Shown: positions 25,413 to 33,370 of the stretch, one piece after another
Layout: each line of letters begins with the position of its first letter
Numbering within the stretch: position 1 is the first letter of the stretch
Source of the DNA: Oscillospiraceae bacterium
GTDB taxonomy: Bacteria > Bacillota > Clostridia > Oscillospirales > Ruminococcaceae
DNA: 64,000 nt
Assembly (NCBI GenBank): GCA_017461565.1
Contig: JAFTXQ010000004.1
Span: 62,001 to 126,000 of the forward strand
Direction: 5' to 3'
Made by a program: the position numbers and the translations under genes
Notes under the pieces: model-generated
Database searches by the model: none
Told to the model about the DNA's origin: nothing
Seen by the model: only the letters and a program-made list of their open reading frames with translations

Positions 25413-25440
25413 CCCCGCCAACAGGCGGGGTTTTGTTTTT
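25413..25440 (+). terminator. Intrinsic terminator after rpsR
   Basis: A perfect 7-bp GC stem with a 4-nt loop (25413-25430) followed by TTTTGTTTTT. Confidence 0.93.
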
Positions 25441-25466
25441 GCAGAAGATCCTCTTTCGAGAAAAGC

Positions 25467-25495
25467 TTGACAAAAGCAACAAGTTGTGATATAAC
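25467..25495 (+). promoter_or_regulatory. Orphan sigma-A promoter downstream of rpsR
   Basis: TTGACA (25467-25472), 17 nt, TATAAC (25490-25495). It follows the rpsR terminator by 27 bp and no long gene follows, only the short transcription unit at 25502-25682. Confidence 0.78.
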
Positions 25496-25554
25496 CCAAA
25501 CGGCTGAACAATCAAGCAATCGCAAAGGATTACACCCCGACGGATTACAAAAAA

Positions 25555-25647
25555 ATGCTCGAAAGCTGTAACCTCGGAGTTGTAAAGGCAAAGCTCATCT
25601 GTGGCAGAGTGCCTTGCTGTTTTGCAGTGATGAAAAAACCTCGCTGA
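25555..25647 (+). CDS. Possible 30-residue Cys-containing peptide
   Basis: An ATG at 25555 opens a 30-codon frame, with Cys at positions 5, 16, 21 and 22, ending in KKPR. No ribosome binding site is evident close upstream; the nearest purine-rich stretch (AAAGGAT) lies about 25 nt away. The frame is open for about 60 nt upstream without a start codon, so it might be a gene remnant. Little can be said about function. Confidence 0.2.
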   Translation: MLESCNLGVVKAKLICGRVPCCFAVMKKPR

Positions 25648-25654
25648 AACACTA

Positions 25655-25682
25655 TCGCCCCGATATATCGGGGCGACTTTTT
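25655..25682 (+). terminator. Intrinsic terminator of the orphan short transcript
   Basis: A perfect 10-bp stem (25655-25664 with 25667-25676) and TTTTT on the plus strand only; the minus strand has no T-run, so it serves the plus-strand unit rather than the convergent gene at 25697. Confidence 0.85.
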
Positions 25683-25696
25683 ATGTTCTGATGGAT

Positions 25697-26884
25697 TTAA
25701 TCCTGCATCTCTTCCAGTGCGTCGTTAAGCTCTTCCAATGCGTCGTTGAGTTCATCGATCGCATCGGAGATAGAATCCTCAGCACTCTCCATACTGTCCT
25801 GGATGAGTTCCTCTACTTCCTCGGCAGTGAGATTGGGATTGCTCGCAAGCGAGGATTTTAACGACTCCCTCAGCCCATCGAAGTCAAAGTTTCTCAGGCT
25901 CTCAATCGAGGCATTGATACCCACTATCGACTGTCCGATAGCATCCGCTCCCGAGTTATCGCCCTGTGCTCCCATATTGTTGAAAGGGAAACCCTGCGGC
26001 ACTTCAAAAGGGAAGCCTGCCGGCGGAACAGATCCATTCGGTGCACTGTTCACTTCAGGTGTGCTGTTTCCGCTGCCGTGAGCAGCCTCCAGCTTTGCCG
26101 TACTGTACCATGTGTTGTTAGGCCAGCCGTCGTTGAACACGATATTGTGTCGCTGCGGACGATACTGCTCATACGGGTCCGCCGTATCGGGAAGCTCCGC
26201 ATACTCTGATACATCCTTTGCGTTAAGAACTGTCATATAAGCTCTCTGCGCTACGAATTTGAACTGAGTGTACTCGTTATCGCCTGTGCGGAACGGTATC
26301 TCGTAAAGCTCCCAGCCGTTGCACTTTTTAAGCGGCTTGATAAAATTTCGATTGAGGTTATAGGTGTAGCGGTTCTCATAGTCATTGTTGAATATGATCT
26401 CAAAGCGACATATCTCGTTATTGTTGTCGTTCTCGCCGCCGTTGAGCCAGAATGTAAAGGTGTTGAGCGTATTTTTCGGCAGGATCATGACTCTGGAGAT
26501 TATCTCGGTCCAGTTCCAGCTCCAGTCACCGATCATAAACGCCTCGTTAATTACGCCGTCAGGCCCCTGCATAAATGAACGGTTGCCGACATTGTTTTTG
26601 CATTCCTTGTTGAGTATCCACTCTCTCGCATCGAAATAAAGCTTGTTTACAGGCTCAGCCTGTGCAGGAATATTGTTTGTGTTATTGTTATCCATCATGG
26701 TGGTTTCCTCCGTATTTTTTGATACGTCGGGCACGATCAGACGAATATCACAGTCGTTCACAAATTGCGCCCGACCTTTTTTGACAAGCCCCCTCGCCCT
26801 TTTCGGGTAAGTGGTGCCTATCTCCTCTCCGTCCGCCGAATAGATGCGGACTGTCTGTTTCGCCTGTGCATCGTTTTTTGTCAT
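25697..26884 (-). CDS. Uncharacterised protein with a GTTYPKRARGLVKKGRA-type N-terminal domain and C-terminal helices
   Basis: The 395-residue protein starts with a small basic module (RIYSADGEEIGTTYPKRARGL, then VKKGRAQFVNDCDIRLI), which I have seen at the start of many unannotated Clostridia proteins. The middle (residues 80-260) has an aromatic- and Asn-rich beta-type region, followed by a Gly/Pro/Ser/Asn linker (about 270-310) and a C-terminal acidic helical segment (LEELNDALEEMQD repeats) that could form a coiled coil. No signal peptide or membrane helix is seen. It has its own promoter and a duplicated initiation region. Function is unknown. Confidence 0.75.
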   Translation of the reverse strand: MTKNDAQAKQTVRIYSADGEEIGTTYPKRARGLVKKGRAQFVNDCDIRLIVPDVSKNTEETTMMDNNNTNNIPAQAEPVNKLYFDAREWILNKECKNNVGNRSFMQGPDGVINEAFMIGDWSWNWTEIISRVMILPKNTLNTFTFWLNGGENDNNNEICRFEIIFNNDYENRYTYNLNRNFIKPLKKCNGWELYEIPFRTGDNEYTQFKFVAQRAYMTVLNAKDVSEYAELPDTADPYEQYRPQRHNIVFNDGWPNNTWYSTAKLEAAHGSGNSTPEVNSAPNGSVPPAGFPFEVPQGFPFNNMGAQGDNSGADAIGQSIVGINASIESLRNFDFDGLRESLKSSLASNPNLTAEEVEELIQDSMESAEDSISDAIDELNDALEELNDALEEMQD

Positions 26885-26949
26885 GGGTGTCCTCCCCTCG
26901 GTGCGAAACTGTTTTATGTATGCCGTTTTTTGTTATGGGTGCCGTCCCC
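26872..26949 (-). repeat. Tandem duplication of the translation initiation region (26 bp, 52-bp period)
   Basis: Two copies (26872-26897 and 26924-26949) share 23 of 26 bases and contain GGAGG-like and ATG-like bases followed by ACAAAAAACG on the minus strand. Only the downstream (26897-26872) copy keeps an intact ATG; in the upstream copy the matching triplet reads ATA. Confidence 0.7.
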
Positions 26950-26956
26950 AAAATTT

Positions 26957-26985
26957 ATTGTATCACAAATGAACATACTTGTCAA
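26957..26985 (-). promoter_or_regulatory. Sigma-A promoter of the 25697-26884 gene
   Basis: TTGACA (26985-26980), 17 nt, TACAAT (26962-26957) on the minus strand. The predicted transcript starts just upstream of the duplicated initiation region. Confidence 0.8.
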
Positions 26986-27038
26986 TTATCTTTTCATTTT
27001 AAGGGATATCTCAAAAAACTCCGCAGTTTTCCGCAAAG

Positions 27039-27175
27039 CTATGTCCGCTCATTTATCTGCGTATATTCTAAACTATCCCAGGCAGCGATCTTGCCAGAGA
27101 TAGGATAAGGCTCATCGCCATTATGCGCCGCAGCTCGGATGCTCTCCGCTGTACGCCTTATGCTTTCAGGCTTTT
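27039..27175 (-). other. Possible coding remnant downstream of the DUF3592 gene
   Basis: On the minus strand an open frame of about 45 codons with protein-like composition ends at a TAG at 27039-27041, but has no start codon; it begins inside the end of the DUF3592-like gene in another frame. It could be the worn 3' end of a lost gene or chance. The rest of the 26990-27170 interval has no other recognised feature. Confidence 0.2.
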
Positions 27176-27510
27176 TATAAGAACAGGTCTTTCAAAACCA
27201 AATACAACTGAAATAAAAACAACAAGACAAAAGGCGTTATAATAAATATCTTCCACCTTTTATCAGCAGCATCAGCCTGAGGGTGATAGTACTCCTCAGG
27301 GTTGTCGGGGTTGATGTAGATCTCATAGCTTGACCCGATCTCGGCGGTAAAGCCCGGGGATTTCTGCTCCTTGCTTACTTTGTAATGCTTCCCACCATAG
27401 TCAAACTCATACACGGGATACTTAATTCGATGACTCTCACTGTCACGATATTTTCCGGTACATTCAGCTATCACCTTCTGTGTACAAAGCTCTTTTTTGA
27501 TCATTCCCAT
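27175..27510 (-). CDS. DUF3592-like small membrane protein
   Basis: A 111-residue protein with a beta-rich cytoplasmic part (residues 1-75; Tyr-rich, YNPDNPEEYYHP-like turn as in DUF3592, where it is often INPDNPEE) and one membrane helix near the C-terminus (about 88-108). The start at 27510 is behind AAAGGGGA; an upstream ATG in the same frame lacks a ribosome binding site. Function is unknown; such proteins often occur alone, as here. Confidence 0.7.
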   Translation of the reverse strand: MGMIKKELCTQKVIAECTGKYRDSESHRIKYPVYEFDYGGKHYKVSKEQKSPGFTAEIGSSYEIYINPDNPEEYYHPQADAADKRWKIFIITPFVLLFLFQLYLVLKDLFL

Positions 27511-27607
27511 AAAAATCCCCTTTCTTTGCGATCCAAACGAACCGTATATATCATTAAGCTGATTATAACAAACATATAATAAAAAGTCAATGATGCAAGT
27601 AAACACA

Positions 27608-27641
27608 AAGCCACTTTTGACATCAACGTCAAAAGTGGCTT
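27608..27641 (-). terminator. Terminator-like inverted repeat, copy 1 of a family
   Basis: A perfect 14-bp stem with a 6-nt loop, AAGCCACTTTTGAC with its complement, 57 bp past the YabE-like gene stop. The minus-strand sequence after it is T-rich (TTTGTGTTT). Copies with the same core occur at 32719-32746 and 44111-44146. Confidence 0.75.
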
Positions 27642-27697
27642 ATGATCTTCTATATTGCTATGCTACTTAATCCTGTGGGTTTGATATTTTTCAGTGA

Positions 27698-28780
27698 TTA
27701 ATATCCGCTACCCTCTGAAAGGACATAGATATCGCAGTAAGCAGCGCCCCAGCGGCAGCTGTCCTTGTAGTGATCGTACTTGTTTCCGAAATACAGATCC
27801 ACCATAACTCTGCCGTCCATCAGTGCAATGCCTGTGTCGGCTGCGATAGCATAACCGTATACCTTTCTGCCATCCTGAGATACGATGTAAAGCTCGCTTC
27901 CGTAAGGGATGACATTGGGATTTACCGCAACTGTACCTATCTCGGCTTTTCTGCCGCTCGCAGTGTGCGCATTGTAGCCTGCGGTATATGCGGTAGCCTT
28001 GCCGGACAATACACGTGTGTACTTCTCGGGTACGCCATTGACAAGCTTAAGCGCCTGCGGATCATCCATCTTGGAATAAGGCTCTTTGATAGCGGTTCCA
28101 CGCTCGATCACCTTTGCGATCGGCTCCTTATCCACATTGTTTGCTGTAAGCTCCTTGCCTGTAAGCACGCCGTCAACGTACTTTTCCTTTACAACGTAAG
28201 TCCTTACACCATTTTCGCCCTCTGTCACAACTCGTTCCTGCCCGATAGCCATGTTGGAGTTGTCAACATAGACCGTCTCAAACGGGATCTCAGAGGTGTT
28301 GGCACGAAGCTGATAATTAACACGGGTGATGCCGATGGCTGTTCCCTTGCTTACTTCAGCGTTCATGTCAACATCTACGATATCATATTCGCCGAGGGTG
28401 ATGCCCGCCTTTTTAATAGCGTCGGCCACTGTTCCCTCGACCATAGGTACGGTGACATTCTTGCCGTCAACACTTATCATCACATCAAAAGCACGGTATA
28501 TCGTGATATATGCGACATTTTCATTCTCTGCTCTGTAAGTCACAAGATCGTGCTGTCCCACGGTGTATTCACCAAAAGCAAGGATAGCGTTTACATCCGT
28601 CTCGGATGTCATCAGCTCCTTGGTGACGCCGTTATCAGTGATATATACACGGTCACGGAAATAAAGCGAACCGCTCATCATCACGACGATCAATATGGAT
28701 GTAACGAACAGAAGCGCCTTGATCAGCTTGTTCTTTTTCAAGAACTGCTCCATCCTGGAATTAACTATCTGTGGTTTCAT
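27698..28780 (-). CDS. YabE-like G5/3D domain cell-wall protein
   Basis: A 360-residue secreted or membrane-anchored protein: N-terminal helix (about residues 22-44), two DUF348 ubiquitin-like repeats (about 50-155), a G5 domain (about 160-245) and a C-terminal 3D domain with its three Asp residues (YAIAADTGIALMDGRVMVDLYF). This YabE/RpfB-like layout marks peptidoglycan-modifying or resuscitation-type enzymes; the 3D domain of B. subtilis YuiC is a lytic transglycosylase. The start at 28780 is behind GGAGGAAAC. The promoter region has repeats with WalR-box spacing, fitting wall regulation. Confidence 0.88.
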   Translation of the reverse strand: MKPQIVNSRMEQFLKKNKLIKALLFVTSILIVVMMSGSLYFRDRVYITDNGVTKELMTSETDVNAILAFGEYTVGQHDLVTYRAENENVAYITIYRAFDVMISVDGKNVTVPMVEGTVADAIKKAGITLGEYDIVDVDMNAEVSKGTAIGITRVNYQLRANTSEIPFETVYVDNSNMAIGQERVVTEGENGVRTYVVKEKYVDGVLTGKELTANNVDKEPIAKVIERGTAIKEPYSKMDDPQALKLVNGVPEKYTRVLSGKATAYTAGYNAHTASGRKAEIGTVAVNPNVIPYGSELYIVSQDGRKVYGYAIAADTGIALMDGRVMVDLYFGNKYDHYKDSCRWGAAYCDIYVLSEGSGY

Positions 28781-28866
28781 GTTTCCTCCCATTGTTCAGT
28801 GCAGCGTTGTCTGTATATATGCTGCATCAGGGCATAGCGCTGCCCGACCTTTTGTTTCCGTGTGGT

Positions 28867-28895
28867 ATTATAACCTTTTCTTTCGTAAATGTCAA
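28867..28895 (-). promoter_or_regulatory. Sigma-A promoter of the YabE-like gene
   Basis: TTGACA (28895-28890), 17 nt, TATAAT (28872-28867) on the minus strand, near-perfect. Confidence 0.85.
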
Positions 28896-28912
28896 ACGAA
28901 AACGCAGGTACG

Positions 28913-28996
28913 TTTTTGTGAAAAACTCACAAAAAAGTTTTGTAACCATTTTGTAACCTTTTAATTTAAAGGCGAATAATTGTAATATTTTGTAAA
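28913..28996. promoter_or_regulatory. Inverted repeat and WalR-box-like direct repeats upstream of the YabE-like gene
   Basis: TGTAAC-N5-TGTAAC (28941-28957) matches the WalR consensus TGTWAH-N5-TGTWAH, on the plus strand. TGTAAT-N4-TGTAAA (28981-28996) is one base short of that spacing. An inverted repeat with 9-bp arms (28913-28921 and 28927-28935) lies between these and the -35 box. In B. subtilis WalR controls yabE. The 28896-29140 interval holds no gene. Confidence 0.5.
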
Positions 28997-29140
28997 AAAC
29001 ACAAATTCTTTTTGTGGAAATAACTAAAATTCAGATTTCAAAAACCATCGGCAAAATCACTCAAACCGCATAATCAAGCCATTCGCAGGTTGTTGAAAAT
29101 CGACAATGAAAATAAATGATATGTAAATTGCAAAAAAAGC

Positions 29141-29169
29141 GTGACAAAGTATAAAATATGTGATATAAT
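29141..29169 (+). promoter_or_regulatory. Sigma-A promoter of the Nudix gene
   Basis: GTGACA (29141-29146), 17 nt, TATAAT (29164-29169), with the ATG at 29204. Confidence 0.72.
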
Positions 29170-29203
29170 TATATTAATATATCATTATGAAAGGACAACC
29201 GGC

Positions 29204-29623
29204 ATGAATCATGAAAAGTCATGCGGTGCGATCGTTTACCGTAAACACTACGGCAACACGGAAATTCTGTTGATCAAGCATATCAAATCAGGCTATTGGT
29301 CTTTCCCAAAAGGGCACATGGAGGACGGAGAGACCGAAATCGAAACGGCTGTACGTGAAATAAAAGAGGAGACTAATATTGACATTTCGATAGACGATTC
29401 CTCATTTCGTGAAACAGTGGTATTCAACCCCAGACGAGACACCCGTAAAGAAGTCGTGTATTTTGTGGCACGTGCTCTCAGCAATGACTGTATCCCCCAG
29501 GAGGAGGAGATATCCGATATCCGTTGGGTGGAGATAGGTCAGGCAGCCTCTCATCTCGCTTATGACAACGATAAGCTTATCGTCAACAAGGTCCGTTCGT
29601 ACCTTGCAACCTCTAAGATCTGA
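29204..29623 (+). CDS. Nudix hydrolase (Ap4A-pyrophosphatase-like)
   Basis: The 139-residue protein has the Nudix box G37-x5-E43-x7-REIKEE, intact in the metal-binding Glu residues; the box Gly after EE-T is Asn58, a tolerated variation. The start MNHEKSCGAIVYRK and the WSFPKGHMEDGE segment match the bis(5'-nucleosyl)-tetraphosphatase type, which cleaves dinucleoside polyphosphates. It stands alone with its own promoter and terminator. The substrate is inferred only. Confidence 0.9.
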   Translation: MNHEKSCGAIVYRKHYGNTEILLIKHIKSGYWSFPKGHMEDGETEIETAVREIKEETNIDISIDDSSFRETVVFNPRRDTRKEVVYFVARALSNDCIPQEEEISDIRWVEIGQAASHLAYDNDKLIVNKVRSYLATSKI

Positions 29624-29658
29624 AAAGAGCGATATCACATCAGTGATATCGCTCTTTT
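29623..29658. terminator. Bidirectional terminator between Nudix and acetyltransferase genes
   Basis: A perfect 16-bp stem including AAAA/TTTT ends (29623-29638 with 29643-29658) with a 4-nt loop, directly overlapping the Nudix stop. It sits between convergent genes. Confidence 0.9.
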
Positions 29659-29659
29659 G

Positions 29660-30289
29660 TTATTTACTGCAAGGTCTTGCCTTAAAACGTATGCTGTCAT
29701 CAGATGTTATCTCTCTTATCACCCTGCATGGGTTACCCGCAGCCAGCACCATAGGAGGAATATCACGTGTGACAACGCTGCCCGCTCCTATCACTGCGCC
29801 GTCGCCTATCGAGACTCCGCCGCATATCGTTACATTTGACGCTATCCAGACATCATTACCGATGCTTATTAGTCTGCCATATTCGTAGTCATGCGCTGCT
29901 CCATTTGCGTCATACTGTATGCGGCGTTCCTCCGGTATAAGCGAGTGTATTCCCGTAGCCAACGTGCAGAACGGTCCTACAAAAACATTATCGCCTATTT
30001 TCACAGGACATCCGCCTATGTATGTGAAATATACATTTGAATAGAAGTTGCTGCCTATCTCTATCTCCTTTGCATTATCGATGAAAATAGGTCGCTCCAT
30101 TGCCCGATACCCTTCAAAGCCGTCAGTCTCAAACAACTGCTTCAATATCTCAGTGCGCTTTTCGTCCTCGTCATACAGAGTGCGGTTATACTCTTCGCAA
30201 AGACGATGGCTCCTCGCCTGCTCCTCAGCTATCTGTTTATCAAAGCAGTCATAGATCATCCCATTCTGCATTTTGCTGTATTCTGTCAT
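29660..30289 (-). CDS. maa: Maltose/galactoside O-acetyltransferase family protein
   Basis: The 209-residue protein has an N-terminal helical segment (TEYSKMQNGMIYDCFDKQI) followed by a left-handed beta-helix with hexapeptide repeats (IGDNVFVGPFCTL, IGNDVWIASNVTI, IGDGAVIGAGSVV) and the acetyl-CoA site His (ATGIHS). It is the Maa/LacA type, transferring acetyl from acetyl-CoA to a sugar. Its ATG overlaps the stop of the DUF2339 gene upstream by 4 nt, so they are translationally coupled; the reason is not apparent. Confidence 0.9.
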   Translation of the reverse strand: MTEYSKMQNGMIYDCFDKQIAEEQARSHRLCEEYNRTLYDEDEKRTEILKQLFETDGFEGYRAMERPIFIDNAKEIEIGSNFYSNVYFTYIGGCPVKIGDNVFVGPFCTLATGIHSLIPEERRIQYDANGAAHDYEYGRLISIGNDVWIASNVTICGGVSIGDGAVIGAGSVVTRDIPPMVLAAGNPCRVIREITSDDSIRFKARPCSK

Positions 30290-32634
30290 ACAGCGCCTCC
30301 ATTATTCTGTCCGTTGTAATAGTTATTGTAATACTGCGCCTGAGCTTGAATCTGTGCAGCTGCCTGTTCCTCCTGCTCCTGCTTTTTCAGCTTCTTCTCG
30401 AATGCCGCATAGATAAACGACACACCCAGTAATATTATACCAAACAGTATGAACATCAGCGTTCTTCCAACCTCGTCGATACCGCTGAAATCAAACAGGA
30501 ACAGCTTTGCCGCTGCAAGCAGGGTCAGCGCAAGTCCGAATCTGCGCATAAGGGCATTGCGGTACACAAAACCAATAATTATCCACGTAACTGCAACCGC
30601 AAGATATACTATACTTATTATGCAGCTTGTAAATGCAAGTATGTGATTTGCATTCAGCATCATGGTAGTGCTGAGCATAGCGTATGCAGTAACGGTAAGC
30701 GCCATCGCACTGCTGAATTTAGGTGCAAGGCTCTTTATTCCGAACGCCATGTCCAGTGCCGCCCCTATCGATACTATATTAATGAGCACAGACGCAACGA
30801 CGCAAACCGTCGAATCAGTGATATCAGCAATGCCCTGAACCATATTTGCGCCAAACAATCCAAGAAGAGCAAGGCTATACATTATTATAGAGCCGATATG
30901 GGATGCGGGCTTTATAAACTTCAGCTTTCCCGTAACAAAAGCCGCCACCATCCACACCAAAGCACTGAACAGTGCAAAAAAAGCAAATGCTTCAGCCGCA
31001 CGATCAATAACATTGTTGCTTTCAAGAGTATTTGTCAGGCGGAATATCAAATATACACCAAACAAAGCGGTATTTGTACAGGCAATTACAGAGTATGCCA
31101 TAAATCCGCCGCCCTTTGTCCGCTTCAGCGCAAAGACGGTCATGATTATCAACCAGAGCAGGACGTTAACAGCGAACTGAAGCACGAAAATATCCCTTGC
31201 CGAACCGATAAGACAGAACATCAGAAAATAATACTCAGCAAATGCACAGGTGATAATTCCCCAACGCTTAATGAATCTTATCTCCTTAACTCTGCCGATA
31301 ATAATCAGCGCCGCTGCACACACATGAAAAGCGACATATACAAAAGGTCCGCTGAATATCGTAAACGTTGCGAGACATATACAGGTTATAGCGATGTTCA
31401 GCATTATATTGATGATGGAACCGCCCTCGCAAAAGGACTTCACCACTGCCGAAAGCACCATATACAGCACCGCAAAGAACAGTGCCACAAAACCGAACAC
31501 CATCATCATATCCGCCACGCCGAGCGAAAGCAAAGAAACACACAGCATCTCAACATCTGCCGCAATAAATATGGGCGAGCCCTCAGGCGTCGGATATCCG
31601 CCGTTTCTGATCGCTCCGACAAAAACATAAATCTGATAAACCAGGCTGCTCAGGATAATGTATGCCGTCATGATTATCGCACAATTATCCTTGCTTTCAA
31701 ACAACTCACTGACATGGAACATCATAGGTATCACTATGATAAGATTTAATATCAGCGATACTATCTCAGCCGCAACCCAGTTCTGTCTGCCTGCGATTAA
31801 TACAATACCTACCTGGAACAATATCAGATACAGCATTGTCAGCAGCAGTGCGACAAGAGGCTCCATAGATACAAAACAATGCAGGAAACCACACACCACC
31901 GCAACTATCATTACCGTCTGCGATTTATACCGCACCGCAAGCGCAAGTCCCACAGCAGCAGTAGCAAGCCCTGCAACAAGCGCACCGTATCCATTCAGAG
32001 TATTCAGCGTGCCGTAACCTATCAACACCGACACCGCAAGCTCACCGATACCACCTATCGTCAGCGCCCTTGCAAATATCACAGATTTTAAACGATAGAA
32101 CACTTCACCTATTGCCGCCATAGCAATACCAAGAGCGAAATTGATTATCGTGCTTACGATAGGCGATATATAATTCGCCGATACAGCCGAAAATGCTATT
32201 ACACCTATTATAATAAATATAACACCTATTTTGCTGAGAAGATTGACGCCTATGAAAAACTCGTTTTTGTTCTGCACAGGCGCAGGAGGCATACTGTAAT
32301 TCGGCATAGGCGCACTGTGCTGTGCATAAGTAGACTGCATATTTTGCCCGTAATACACAGGCTGCTGCATCTGCTGAGCAGGCGGCTGCCCCATGTTATT
32401 CTGAGGATAAGCAGCTCCTTGCAGCGGACGGTCTACCGCCTGATACACAGGCTGCCCGTATTGATTGTAATATAAAGGCTGAACAGGCGCTGCACCGCCA
32501 AGATTCTGAGGAGCCGCCGGCTGTGCAGGAGCCATGTGCGCAGCATACCCCTGAACCGGCGGTGCCGTATTGGTCTGAGTATATGCAGGAGACTGAGTAT
32601 TAGCCATGTCAGGCTGATTGTTAGGTCCGCTCAT
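30286..32634 (-). CDS. DUF2339 polytopic membrane protein
   Basis: The start at 32634 behind AAGGAGGG gives a 782-residue protein. The first 120 residues are a Pro/Gln/Tyr-rich soluble tail, then about 20 or more membrane helices with GIxxG repeats typical of DUF2339, ending in a Gln/Ala-rich coiled tail. The function of this family is not known. It has its own promoter. A role in envelope or surface polymer traffic could be imagined but there is no sequence basis for it. Confidence 0.85.
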   Translation of the reverse strand: MSGPNNQPDMANTQSPAYTQTNTAPPVQGYAAHMAPAQPAAPQNLGGAAPVQPLYYNQYGQPVYQAVDRPLQGAAYPQNNMGQPPAQQMQQPVYYGQNMQSTYAQHSAPMPNYSMPPAPVQNKNEFFIGVNLLSKIGVIFIIIGVIAFSAVSANYISPIVSTIINFALGIAMAAIGEVFYRLKSVIFARALTIGGIGELAVSVLIGYGTLNTLNGYGALVAGLATAAVGLALAVRYKSQTVMIVAVVCGFLHCFVSMEPLVALLLTMLYLILFQVGIVLIAGRQNWVAAEIVSLILNLIIVIPMMFHVSELFESKDNCAIIMTAYIILSSLVYQIYVFVGAIRNGGYPTPEGSPIFIAADVEMLCVSLLSLGVADMMMVFGFVALFFAVLYMVLSAVVKSFCEGGSIINIMLNIAITCICLATFTIFSGPFVYVAFHVCAAALIIIGRVKEIRFIKRWGIITCAFAEYYFLMFCLIGSARDIFVLQFAVNVLLWLIIMTVFALKRTKGGGFMAYSVIACTNTALFGVYLIFRLTNTLESNNVIDRAAEAFAFFALFSALVWMVAAFVTGKLKFIKPASHIGSIIMYSLALLGLFGANMVQGIADITDSTVCVVASVLINIVSIGAALDMAFGIKSLAPKFSSAMALTVTAYAMLSTTMMLNANHILAFTSCIISIVYLAVAVTWIIIGFVYRNALMRRFGLALTLLAAAKLFLFDFSGIDEVGRTLMFILFGIILLGVSFIYAAFEKKLKKQEQEEQAAAQIQAQAQYYNNYYNGQNNGGAV

Positions 32635-32676
32635 AAATTCCCTCCTTAACATAAAAATCTATATCATTCCAACTTG

Positions 32677-32705
32677 ATTTTATCATATTCTTATATTTTT
32701 TTCAA
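32677..32705 (-). promoter_or_regulatory. Sigma-A promoter of the DUF2339-acetyltransferase operon
   Basis: TTGAAA (32705-32700), 17 nt, TAAAAT (32682-32677) on the minus strand. Confidence 0.8.
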
Positions 32706-32718
32706 GTACATAACAAAA

Positions 32719-32746
32719 CCGCTTTTGACATCTCTATCAAAAGCGG
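32719..32746 (-). terminator. Terminator-like inverted repeat, copy 2
   Basis: A perfect 10-bp stem (CCGCTTTTGA type) with an 8-nt loop, 16 bp past the stop of the 32762 gene and followed by TTTTGTT on the minus strand. It is the same family as 27608-27641 and 44111-44146. Confidence 0.75.
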
Positions 32747-32761
32747 CATAAGTATCTATGA

Positions 32762-33157
32762 TTACTTTATAATGGTGTTAAGCCATGCGAGGGCTTCCGC
32801 CTCGGTCTTGAAATGTCCCTCCTGTATTCCGGCGTGGGACTGCTTCTGATGATTTTTCGCCTGTGCGTCTGTGAATATTGAATTTCCAACCACAAACGCC
32901 ATAGCCTTGCAGTTTGAGGCCTCAAGCGCCTTGTGCAGATTTACAAGCTCTGCACTGATATCGGGAGTAACAGGAGACATCTTACTGATATCCGAGATAT
33001 AACCCCATCCCGAAAGCTTCCATGCGGCAGAAGCAGAAACAAGCGTCTTGGTCAGCCACTGAATCTCTTCAAGAGTAGTAGATCCGACTGCGCCTGATTT
33101 TACGATCTTCTTGCCATCGATCGTTTCAACAGTCTGTGCGCCATGTTTTACGTTCAT
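32762..33157 (-). CDS. Uncharacterised small cytosolic protein
   Basis: A 131-residue protein with no signal or membrane helix. The pattern of an N-terminal strand pair, a long SSAAWKLSGWGYISDIS segment, a helical middle and KTEAEALAWLNTIIK at the end suggests a compact alpha/beta fold, reminiscent of SpoIIAA/STAS-like proteins, but I do not recognise a signature. It stands alone with a promoter and a terminator hairpin of the repeated family. Confidence 0.6.
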   Translation of the reverse strand: MNVKHGAQTVETIDGKKIVKSGAVGSTTLEEIQWLTKTLVSASAAWKLSGWGYISDISKMSPVTPDISAELVNLHKALEASNCKAMAFVVGNSIFTDAQAKNHQKQSHAGIQEGHFKTEAEALAWLNTIIK

Positions 33158-33197
33158 AATATCTCTCCTTTACAGATCATATTGTTTTGATGTATCA

Positions 33198-33226
33198 ATT
33201 ATAACACATTAATGCAAATAGCACAA
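33198..33226 (-). promoter_or_regulatory. Sigma-A promoter of the 32762-33157 gene
   Basis: TTGTGC (33226-33221), 17 nt, TATAAT (33203-33198) on the minus strand; the leader is about 35 nt. Confidence 0.75.
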
Positions 33227-33320
33227 CACTTTATCATTTAAAAAATAATTTTTGTTGATATTGTATGTTTTGGGACATATAATTTAGTCATCATAACTAT
33301 TGCCGCCGTGAAAAAGGCGG

Positions 33321-33370
33321 AAAAAAGAGGCTGTATCACGATCGCCCATAAGCTTTCGTCATACAGCCTC
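33321..33370 (-). terminator. Strong terminator at the 3' end of the putative RNA gene
   Basis: A 10-bp perfect stem (33327-33336 with 33361-33370), extended by four more base pairs after a mismatch, followed by T6 on the minus strand (complement of 33321-33326). A second small hairpin (CCGCC/GGCGG) follows at about 33303-33320. Confidence 0.9.

Larger units (their letters stand above)
25502..25682 (+). ncRNA. Short orphan transcript, small RNA or small-peptide mRNA
   Basis: Between the orphan promoter and a strong terminator (25655-25682: perfect 10-bp stem, 2-nt loop, T5) lies a unit of about 180 nt. Inside are small hairpins (for example GGCA/TGCC near 25603-25613 and CTG/CAG near 25617-25628). 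It matches no small RNA family known to me, and the folds I could find are weak. A short open frame occupies the middle. Either an sRNA or a small-protein mRNA is possible. Confidence 0.45.

Noticed and set aside
25373..25591. Minus-strand frame of 72 codons opposite the rpsR terminator and the orphan unit.
   Set aside because: It spans a terminator and promoter on the other strand and has no ribosome binding site.
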